The notes below the pieces were generated by a model. The model did no database searches. It worked only from the letters and a program-made list of their open reading frames with translations, and had not been told where the DNA came from. The position numbers and the translations under genes were made by a program. Shown piece by piece: positions 1 to 5,054 of a stretch of 10,074 nucleotides of DNA. The DNA comes from Paenibacillus sp. (GTDB lineage: Bacteria > Bacillota > Bacilli > Paenibacillales > Paenibacillaceae): the NCBI GenBank assembly GCA_029256665.1, contig JAQSXN010000299.1:1-10074 (forward strand), in the 5' to 3' direction. How positions within the stretch are numbered: the first letter of the stretch is position 1; each line of letters begins with the position of its first letter.

Positions 1-26
1 ACGTGTTCAAATTGTTCCTTGCTCAT
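1..26 (-). CDS. Start of a divergent gene, truncated by the window edge
   Basis: Only the first eight codons are inside the window; on the minus strand they read MSKEQFEH. The ATG (complement of 24-26) is preceded by a strong AGGAGGAGG ribosome binding site (complement of 36-44) with 9 nt spacing, and further upstream by a promoter with a 19-bp spacer. The product cannot be identified from eight residues. Because the gene is divergent from a MerR regulator and carries the same type of operator in its promoter, it is likely that regulator's target. Targets of AdhR/NmlR-type MerR proteins are often oxidoreductases or aldehyde-detoxifying enzymes, but that is inference from context only. Confidence 0.7.
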
Positions 27-71
27 TGTTCTTCTCCTCCTCCTATTGGGATATCCTCCTGGATAGAGCCC

Positions 72-102
72 ATTCTATAACTTGGAGTCGACTTCAAGTC
101 AA
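72..102 (-). promoter_or_regulatory. MerR-type promoter of the divergent leftward gene with 18-bp operator
   Basis: On the minus strand a -35 box TTGACT (complement of 97-102) and a -10 box TAGAAT (complement of 72-77) are separated by 19 bp. The dyad CTTGGAGTCGACTTCAAG (81-98) fills most of the spacer. A spacer stretched to 19 bp with a palindrome inside is the hallmark of promoters that MerR proteins activate by untwisting DNA. An alternative -10 (TATAGA, 17-bp spacer) overlaps it but matches the consensus less well. Confidence 0.75.
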
Positions 103-107
103 GGCGG

Positions 108-138
108 TTGACTTAGAGTCGGCTCCAAGCTGTATAAT
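108..138 (+). promoter_or_regulatory. MerR-type promoter of the merR gene itself with second operator
   Basis: A -35 box TTGACT (108-113) and a perfect -10 box TATAAT (133-138) are separated by 19 bp. The imperfect dyad CTTAGAGTCGGCTCCAAG (112-129) lies in the spacer and is clearly related to the dyad at 81-98. The dyad centre is 2.5 bp upstream of the spacer centre, exactly mirroring the leftward promoter. This indicates autoregulation of the MerR gene together with control of its divergent neighbour. Confidence 0.8.
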
Positions 139-167
139 GCAAGCAATAGGTTGCGGGAGGGATAGCT

Positions 168-545
168 GTGAAGAAAGAAGGGACTTTCTCAATCCAACAA
201 ACGGCTCGGCAAGTCGGAATTTCCGAAGATACGATTAGGTATTACGAGAAGATCGCACTATTGCCCCGAGCAATACGAAAAGATAACGGGCACCGCGTCT
301 ATCGGCAACAGGACATCGATACGATCCGACTACTGGCTTGCCTGAAAAAAACGGGGATGCCGCTGGAAGAAATGCGGCCGTTCATGGCGGTCTCCGTAGA
401 CGCCGATCCAGCGGAATACCCGGAGCTGGTGGAGCGCTTAAGGAACCACCGGGAAAACATCGTCAGCCAGATCGCTTCCTTGCAGCAGGTCGTCGATTTT
501 ATCGACGCGAAGCTGGAGGACGGAAGGATTAGACAGAACTGTTAG
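168..545 (+). CDS. MerR-family transcriptional regulator (AdhR/NmlR-like)
   Basis: A 125-residue dimeric DNA-binding regulator of normal MerR length. The N-terminal winged helix-turn-helix spans about residues 7-75: FSIQQTARQVGISEDTIRYYEKIALLP is the typical recognition helix and RYYE turn, followed by the wing GHRVY. The C-terminal part (about 85-120) is a single long helix for the antiparallel dimer coiled coil. Cys58 sits in an LACLKKTGMPL context matching the conserved redox/aldehyde-reactive cysteine of AdhR and NmlR proteins; a second Cys is the last residue. There is no metal-binding C-terminal loop, so a metal sensor such as MerR or CueR is unlikely. The start is GTG, preceded by GGGAGGG (155-161) with a 6-nt gap; no better upstream start is seen. 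Likely inducers are reactive aldehydes or electrophiles, by family analogy only. Confidence 0.92.
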   Translation: MKKEGTFSIQQTARQVGISEDTIRYYEKIALLPRAIRKDNGHRVYRQQDIDTIRLLACLKKTGMPLEEMRPFMAVSVDADPAEYPELVERLRNHRENIVSQIASLQQVVDFIDAKLEDGRIRQNC

Positions 546-551
546 GACGTC

Positions 552-580
552 TTGTAGCGACCGGGCAATTCGAATATGAT
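552..580 (+). promoter_or_regulatory. Possible sigma-A promoter for the ECF sigma gene
   Basis: In the 76-bp gap after the MerR gene, TTGTAG (552-557, 4/6 to consensus) and TATGAT (575-580, 5/6) are separated by 17 bp and lie about 40 bp before the ATG at 622. No terminator separates the gap from the MerR gene, so read-through is also possible. Confidence 0.4.
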
Positions 581-621
581 GGAAGAAGAACATAACAAGT
601 AGATTGACTAAGGAGGCGAAG

Positions 622-1578
622 ATGAACGAAGCGGCTTTTGATATGAAGGTATTTGAAAGCTACAAGCCAGGTTTAACTTCGTATTGTTATCGAATGTTGG
701 GATCCTTTGACGATGCGGACGATGCCGTACAGGAAACCTATATTCGGGCATGGCAGAGCTGGGATCGATTCAGGCGGGACTCCTCGATTAAGACATGGAT
801 CTACCGAATAGCTTCGAACCTATGCTTGGACAAGCTAAGGCAAGCGAAGCGCCGCATGCTTTCCGTCGACCTGTCCGACCCGGCGGTCAAGATCGTCGAA
901 CCGAACGAAATGCTGCCGGATTCGTCCTGGATTTGGCCCTCTCCTGAATTTGGAGAAAATCCGGAAGACGCTCTCGTTCGCAAGGATACGCTTCAGCTCT
1001 GTTTTATTGCGCTCTTACAAGTCTTGCCGCCTCGTCAACGCGCGGTTCTTATTCTGAAGGATGTCTTCGAGTGGTCGTCGAAGCAAATCGCGGAAACGCT
1101 GGACATGTCGCCGGCAGCGGCGAACAGCGCCCTGCAACGAGCAAGGGAGACGATGGAGCGGACGCGGCTTCGCTCCGACGAATATAGCAAGATGGACACC
1201 CATCCCGATCCGGGTCTTCTCTCGCGGTACGTGGAAGCGTTCGAGCAATTCGATATCAACGCGCTTGTGTCGTTGTTCCATGAGGAAGGTTGTATGTCCA
1301 TGCCGCCTTTCGCCATGTGGATCAGCGGGCAAGACGATTTGTCCGCGTTTTTTGCCCTTACGCGCTGGCATTGCGAGGGGTCCAAATTTTTGCCGACTAC
1401 AGTGAATGGGGGCTATCCCGCTCTGGCGCAGTATATGCCGGGTAAGGAGGCATCCGTCCTGGTGCCTTGGGGCATTCACGTGATCGAAATGAAAGATAAT
1501 CGGATATTCCATGTTCAAAACTTCATAAATGCTAAATTATTTTCCCGATTAGGGCTTCCGGAACAAATCGACCGATGA
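622..1578 (+). CDS. ECF sigma factor with C-terminal SnoaL-like domain (SigG/TIGR02960-like)
   Basis: Encodes a 318-residue alternative sigma factor. Sigma region 2 lies at about residues 10-78, including DDADDAVQETYIRAW (region 2.2) and a KTWIYRIASNLCLDKLR stretch (2.3/2.4). A linker contains WIWPSPEF. Sigma region 4 (about 123-182) carries LPPRQRAVLILKDVFEWSS and the helix-turn-helix ending NSALQRARETM. From about 198 to 305 there is a SnoaL/NTF2-like domain with NGGYPALAQY and a terminal LFSRLGLP motif. This architecture fits the large ECF group that includes mycobacterial SigG. In the related ECF41 group the C-terminal domain itself modulates activity in place of an anti-sigma factor, and none is encoded here. 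The start is ATG 622, with AGGAGG (611-616) 5 nt upstream; the in-frame TTG at 604 lies before that site and is rejected. The downstream SRPBCC gene is probably co-transcribed. Confidence 0.92.
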   Translation: MNEAAFDMKVFESYKPGLTSYCYRMLGSFDDADDAVQETYIRAWQSWDRFRRDSSIKTWIYRIASNLCLDKLRQAKRRMLSVDLSDPAVKIVEPNEMLPDSSWIWPSPEFGENPEDALVRKDTLQLCFIALLQVLPPRQRAVLILKDVFEWSSKQIAETLDMSPAAANSALQRARETMERTRLRSDEYSKMDTHPDPGLLSRYVEAFEQFDINALVSLFHEEGCMSMPPFAMWISGQDDLSAFFALTRWHCEGSKFLPTTVNGGYPALAQYMPGKEASVLVPWGIHVIEMKDNRIFHVQNFINAKLFSRLGLPEQIDR

Positions 1579-1644
1579 ATTTGGAGAGTGGCATTCGTCT
1601 ATACGTGTAAGAAACAAAATTCCCGTAAAGAGGTGTCCTTAACA

Positions 1645-2070
1645 ATGGAAACAAGCAAACAGGCGAAAGTAACCGTAGAGACCGTCATTCAAGCCCCCGT
1701 AGCAAAAGTATGGAGCTATTGGACCGAGCCGGACCATATTACGAAGTGGAATCAGCCTTCCGAAGAATGGCATGCGCCAAGAGCGGAGAACGACTTGCGG
1801 GCCGGCGGCGCATTCGTGACAAGGATGGAAGCGAAGGATGGCAGCATGGGTTTTGATTTCGGCGGAGTGTACGACGAAGTGAAGCTGCATGAGACGATTG
1901 CCTACACGCTCGGAGACGGACGGCAAGTGGAGATTACGTTCGTCGAGCAGGGCGAAGCTACGAAGGTCATTGAAGCCTTCGACCCCGAGAGCGAGAATCC
2001 CGTCGAGTTCCAAAAGGCGGGCTGGCAAGCGATTATGGATAGTTTCAAACGGTATACGGAAGCATCATAA
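1645..2070 (+). CDS. SRPBCC (AHSA1/START-like) domain protein
   Basis: A 141-residue cytoplasmic protein that is one complete SRPBCC domain, a helix-grip fold with a deep hydrophobic ligand pocket. The N-terminal strand and helix (TVIQAPVAKVWSYWTEPDHITKWN, residues 13-36) and the C-terminal GWQAIMDSFKRY helix (about 125-136) are typical of AHSA1/YndB-like members. The start is ATG 1645, with AAAGAGGTG (1627-1635) 9 nt upstream. An in-frame GTG at 1588 has no usable ribosome binding site. The gene follows the ECF sigma gene by 66 bp without a terminator and is followed by one, so the two form a likely operon. SRPBCC proteins are common neighbours of this sigma class, but ligand and function are unknown and cannot be read from the sequence. 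Confidence 0.88.
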   Translation: METSKQAKVTVETVIQAPVAKVWSYWTEPDHITKWNQPSEEWHAPRAENDLRAGGAFVTRMEAKDGSMGFDFGGVYDEVKLHETIAYTLGDGRQVEITFVEQGEATKVIEAFDPESENPVEFQKAGWQAIMDSFKRYTEAS

Positions 2071-2102
2071 GTAATTACCGCGGGTGTCCGATAGGACGCC
2101 GG

Positions 2103-2135
2103 AAAAGCCCGATCTTATAAGATCCGGGCTTTTTT
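2103..2135 (+). terminator. Rho-independent terminator after the sigma/SRPBCC operon
   Basis: AAAAGCCCG-ATCTT pairs with AGATC-CGGGCTTTT around an ATA loop, with one bulged base, and ends in six T residues (2130-2135). A smaller hairpin (GGTGTCC / GGACGCC, 2083-2100, GATA loop) lies just before it. The position, 32 bp after the SRPBCC stop, fits operon termination. Confidence 0.9.
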
Positions 2136-2464
2136 GTTGTGGTTGGAACGGTACAGAATCGCGGCGTTTTTTTGGAGCTGAATATACGTTAACCCAAGAC
2201 CAAACGAATAATATCTGATCCGCTTTCACAACTAAAGTGCACCTCTCTCCACAGGGCAACAATCACGAGATTCCGATTCAAGTAAAGCATGCTCGGCACG
2301 TAACGAGCCTCGTCTCCAAAGGACGGAGAAGCCGGTTCACCTTGTGGCTGCAAGGACGGGATCGGCGGCTTTCGGATCATTCGTGCGCGCATTATAGATT
2401 GACACTCCCCAGGGAATCCAGTACGTTGATTTAGGAAATGTTCAAAGGCGAGGAAGGGTTGCAT
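2136..2464. other. Long gap before the kinase gene, no recognisable gene
   Basis: About 330 bp separate the terminator from the chosen kinase start. Short open frames exist on both strands (2237-2434 plus, 2189-2524 minus), but neither shows a recognisable domain, and the minus one runs into the kinase gene. Several small inverted repeats are visible: GCTCG/CGAGC around GCACGTAA (about 2291-2308), and CCTTG/CAAGG (about 2340-2355). A TTGACA at 2399-2404 could be a -35 box, but the hexamer 17 bp downstream (TACGTT) is poor. The region may be a long 5' leader of the kinase gene or decayed sequence. Confidence 0.5.
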
Positions 2465-4264
2465 GTGGGAAAATGGGCGGAACGGGTTATCAATTTGCGG
2501 GAAATCAATACGTTGAGAAATCAAATCTTTGCCGGCTTTACGCTGACGATGCTGCTCGTGCTTACCTTTGCAGGGACTTTCATCTACCGTGAAGTATCCA
2601 TGCTCCTAAAGCATAGCGCGGAAAGGCATATCGAGCAGACGGCGATTCAGGCCGACGGACGATTGGACGCTTTGTTGGAACAAATCGACTCCCTGACGAC
2701 CCAGGTGGCGGCGGATTCCTACGTGCAGAAGCTGCTGGCGATGGAGGCGAAAGGGAGCTTATCCAGCTTTAACGAGCGACAGTCGTTGCTTCCCATCGCT
2801 AATAATTACATGGCGTATTCCTCCGGCATCAGCTCGCTCGAGCTGTATACGGTCGACAACAGGCGTCTATTCCCGCTTGACGGAACAAACATGAACCGGA
2901 TTTCCGAAGATGCGCTGGCGGCCGCGGACAAGAAGAAGGGACGTCTGGCATGGATGGGAATCGATCCCCGTCAACAAGATTCGGTGCTCGCGATCCGCCG
3001 GATTAATCTTCTGGATCATTCTTACTCGGCGGGCGGTTATCTGGTTGCCCGGGTGAATCGCGAATACTTCAATATGAATGAATCGAACGCAAAAGGAAGC
3101 GCTTCCGCACGAGAGGGGATCATGCTGCTCAGCGACGGCGAAGGCAATCCGATTCTATCCGATATGGAGGATGAAGTGGCGAGAACGGTACTCGCCCAGA
3201 CGGGCGGCACCGTAACGATCGGGGGAGAGCGAATGCTTGCGGTCAGGCAGCATTCCGACGCGGCGGGATGGAGGCTCGTGCTGCTCATGCCGGTCGAAGC
3301 GGCGACAGAGGGGATTTCCGTGCTGCGAACGGCCATATACGTATCCGTCGGGATCGCTGCGTTCGCCTTCCTGCTTCTGACGCTGCTCTTGTCGACGATG
3401 ATCACAAGGCCCCTCCAGAAGCTGAGAAGAAGCATGCGCAGCGCCAGATTCGGCGGCCTCAAAGAAATACCGGCAGGAGGCAGCCGCTTCCGGACGCTCG
3501 AAATCGACGAACTGAACAATACCTACAATCAGATGGTCATTTATATGAACGAGCTGATTCAGGTCGTCTACGAGAAGGAAATCACGCAAAGCCGCACGGA
3601 GCTCCAAGCGCTGCAGGCGCAGATCAATCCCCATTTTCTGTTCAACACGCTAGAAGCCTTCTATTGGTCGCTGGAGGAGAAAGAGGAGAGCGAGCTTGCG
3701 CAAACGATCGTCGCCATGTCCGGCCTATTCCGCTATGTCATCGGCAGCGCGCCGGGCAATGACGAGTGGGTCACCGTCCGCGACGAGCTTGAGCACGCGC
3801 AGCGGTATCTGCAGATTATGAAGATGCGTCTGATCGATCGTCTGCATTGGAGTATCGAAGCGGACTCGGAACTATGGCGCGTGCCGATTCCCAAGCTGAT
3901 CATTCAGCCGATCGTGGAGAACGCGATTCTGCATGGCGTGGAGAGCCGAATTGGTCCGGGCGAGGTCATGATTCGCGTATCGGCGACCAAGCCGGGCACC
4001 GCGACGATCGCCATCATCGACGACGGGCCGGGCATGGACGAAGAAACGTTGACCAAGCTCAGGCAGAGCATCGAGTATGCGGTGCCGCAGGATCCCAAGA
4101 AAGGCGCGGGGATCGCCATGTCCAATGTGGAGCGGCGCCTCAAGCTGTATTATCCCGGCAGGGCGGAAGGCGGAAGCAGCTTGCAAGTCGAAAGCAAGGT
4201 CGGCGCCGGCACGATCGTAAGCTTTGATATCACGATTCCATCGGAAGGAGATGAACAGGCATGA
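2465..4264 (+). CDS. Membrane sensor histidine kinase, YesM-like (His_kinase + HATPase_c)
   Basis: Encodes a 599-residue sensor of a two-component system. Transmembrane helix 1 is at about residues 22-41. An extracellular sensing domain (about 42-286, Cache-like by position) follows, then transmembrane helix 2 (about 289-313) and a HAMP linker (about 315-370). The His_kinase domain has the ALQAQINPHFLFNTLE motif with phospho-acceptor His390. The HATPase domain has the N box PIVENAILHG (Asn486), the G1 box DDGPGM (519-524) and the G2 box GAGIAMSNV (547-555), so all catalytic motifs are present. I chose GTG 2465 because AGGAAGGG (2451-2458) lies 6 nt upstream. An in-frame ATG at 2438 would add nine residues, but its nearest AGGA is only 1 nt away. 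The gene overlaps the response regulator by 4 nt (ATGA). Paenibacilli carry many such pairs beside sugar ABC operons, where the kinase senses the sugar or its binding protein. Confidence 0.93.
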   Translation: MGKWAERVINLREINTLRNQIFAGFTLTMLLVLTFAGTFIYREVSMLLKHSAERHIEQTAIQADGRLDALLEQIDSLTTQVAADSYVQKLLAMEAKGSLSSFNERQSLLPIANNYMAYSSGISSLELYTVDNRRLFPLDGTNMNRISEDALAAADKKKGRLAWMGIDPRQQDSVLAIRRINLLDHSYSAGGYLVARVNREYFNMNESNAKGSASAREGIMLLSDGEGNPILSDMEDEVARTVLAQTGGTVTIGGERMLAVRQHSDAAGWRLVLLMPVEAATEGISVLRTAIYVSVGIAAFAFLLLTLLLSTMITRPLQKLRRSMRSARFGGLKEIPAGGSRFRTLEIDELNNTYNQMVIYMNELIQVVYEKEITQSRTELQALQAQINPHFLFNTLEAFYWSLEEKEESELAQTIVAMSGLFRYVIGSAPGNDEWVTVRDELEHAQRYLQIMKMRLIDRLHWSIEADSELWRVPIPKLIIQPIVENAILHGVESRIGPGEVMIRVSATKPGTATIAIIDDGPGMDEETLTKLRQSIEYAVPQDPKKGAGIAMSNVERRLKLYYPGRAEGGSSLQVESKVGAGTIVSFDITIPSEGDEQA

Positions 4265-4945
4265 AAACAATATTAATCGTTGACGACGAGCCGCGCACTC
4301 GTCTGGGCATACAGAAGACGCTAGTCGCTTGGGCGGCGGGCAGACATCGGATCGAGATTGCGGCGAGCGGAGTCGAAGCTCTCGCGTGGCTGAAGGAGAA
4401 CGCCGTTCAGATCCTCATTACGGATGTGCGGATGCCGGAGGTCGACGGTCTGCAGATGCTGGAGGAGCTGGCCCTTACCGGCCAGAAGCCGGTCGTCATC
4501 GTGATTTCCGGATTCGCGGAATTTTACCAACAAGGAACGCATCGAGGTCATGGAGAAGCTCGTCGATCCCAAGCTGCTAGAGGTAAGCCGCGAGGAGGCC
4601 CGGTACGGCGCCTCGATCAAGAGCGCGATCGCCTATATCGACGAGCATCTGCACGAATCGATCAGCATGAAGCAGGTCGCGGAGCGGCTGCATCTGAACG
4701 CAAGCTATTTCAGCGTGCTGTTCAAGGGAGAGACCGGCGTGACGTTCAGCGACTACGTGACGCTCAGCCGATTGCAAAGAGCGAAGGAGCTGTTGGTCGC
4801 GACCCGGATGCCCATCTGGGAAATTGCCGAGAAGGTCGGCTATCAAACGGACAAATATTTTGCCAAAGTGTTCAAGGACAACGTGGGAATCAGCCCGGGC
4901 CAGTATCGCCAGCAAGCGCTGCATTCCGATCCGTCCATCCAATAA
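4261..4945 (+). pseudogene. REC-AraC response regulator, broken by internal deletion and frameshift
   Basis: The first 88 residues are a normal receiver start: VDDE acidic pair (Asp8, Asp9), phospho-acceptor Asp55 in ITDVRMPEVDG, and the conserved VISGFAEF (Ser83). Right after GFAEF (about 4522-4526) the sequence jumps into another frame reading TNKERIEVMEKLVDPKLLEV, which is the linker before the AraC-type DNA-binding domain. Missing are helix 4, strand 5 with its invariant Lys-Pro, and helix 5: roughly 35-40 residues by comparison with the family, from a deletion that is not a multiple of three. Reading on in the original frame gives a 255-residue chimera ending at 5028 with a meaningless tail. 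The DNA-binding part is intact to its TAA at 4943-4945. The start ATG has AAGGAG (4245-4250) 10 nt upstream and overlaps the kinase stop. The phosphorylation switch should be lost. Confidence 0.85.
4550..4945 (+). CDS. Possible separately translated AraC-type DNA-binding fragment
   Basis: This is the intact 3' part of the broken response regulator. From ATG 4550 it would give 131 residues, with both helix-turn-helix units of an AraC/XylS domain (about residues 39-60 and 87-110) and the family's closing SPGQYR motif. Possible ribosome binding sites are poor: AAGGA (4532-4536) is 13 nt away and GAGG (4544-4547) only 2 nt. Translation could instead depend on ribosomes re-initiating. If made, it would be an AraC-type DNA-binding protein without a receiver, acting independently of the kinase. 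Whether it is expressed is unknown. Confidence 0.4.
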   Translation: MEKLVDPKLLEVSREEARYGASIKSAIAYIDEHLHESISMKQVAERLHLNASYFSVLFKGETGVTFSDYVTLSRLQRAKELLVATRMPIWEIAEKVGYQTDKYFAKVFKDNVGISPGQYRQQALHSDPSIQ

Positions 4946-4975
4946 TAGTGGAATATCTCCCAATACCTGTTACTG

Positions 4976-5002
4976 TTGCGCTTACATTGAAAAGATTAGA
5001 AT
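4976..5002 (+). promoter_or_regulatory. Weak candidate promoter of the first solute-binding protein gene
   Basis: TAGAAT (4997-5002, 5/6 to consensus) is the best -10 box in the gap. The nearest -35-like hexamer, TTGCGC (4976-4981), is only 15 bp away. A poor -35 and short spacer would suit a promoter that needs an activator, such as the adjacent AraC-type regulator. This is a weak prediction. Confidence 0.35.
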
Positions 5003-5004
5003 TG

Positions 5005-5018
5005 TGTATGCGGTTACA
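5005..5018 (+). promoter_or_regulatory. Catabolite-responsive element (cre) candidate
   Basis: TGTATGCGGTTACA matches the CcpA-binding consensus TGWAANCGNTNWCA at 13 of 14 positions; the exception is the fifth base. It lies directly downstream of the candidate -10 box (4997-5002) and 36 bp before the binding-protein start, a typical place for repression by CcpA. It implies shut-off of the transporter when a preferred sugar is present. Confidence 0.6.
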
Positions 5019-5025
5019 AAGTAAC
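5013..5025. repeat. Short perfect inverted repeat GTTAC-AAA-GTAAC
   Basis: A 5-bp perfect inverted repeat with a 3-bp centre lies between the candidate promoter and the ribosome binding site of the binding-protein gene. It overlaps the right half of the cre. It could be an operator or chance; five base pairs is short. Confidence 0.35.
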
Positions 5026-5054
5026 TAGGTTCGACAATTAGGGGAGGTAAACAC

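Noticed and set aside
1015..1518. 167-residue minus-strand open frame inside the sigma factor gene
   Set aside because: Lies wholly antisense to the conserved sigma-4 and SnoaL coding region and has no recognisable motif.
1588..1644. Upstream GTG start for the SRPBCC protein
   Set aside because: The only purine stretch is 1 nt before the GTG, and the added 19 residues do not resemble the family. ATG 1645 has a good ribosome binding site.
2250..2300. Cyclic-di-GMP (GEMM-I) riboswitch suggested by CACAGGGCAA followed by AAAGC
   Set aside because: The rest of the aptamer is absent: no GNRA tetraloop stem, no tetraloop receptor and no correctly spaced closing helix.
2237..2434. 65-residue plus-strand open frame before the kinase
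   Set aside because: It starts with GTG, has no convincing ribosome binding site, and has a composition without recognisable domain or signal sequence.
4519..4530. Programmed ribosomal frameshift at GAATTTTACC rescuing the regulator
   Set aside because: A +1 shift would join the frames, but the fused product would still lack the last third of the receiver, including the invariant Lys, so a genetic deletion explains the data better.
4261..5028. A single 255-residue open frame starting as a response regulator
   Set aside because: After residue 88 the translation is a low-quality out-of-frame tail, while the AraC-type domain is encoded in another frame over the same bases. The long frame is a by-product of GC-rich sequence, not a real protein end.
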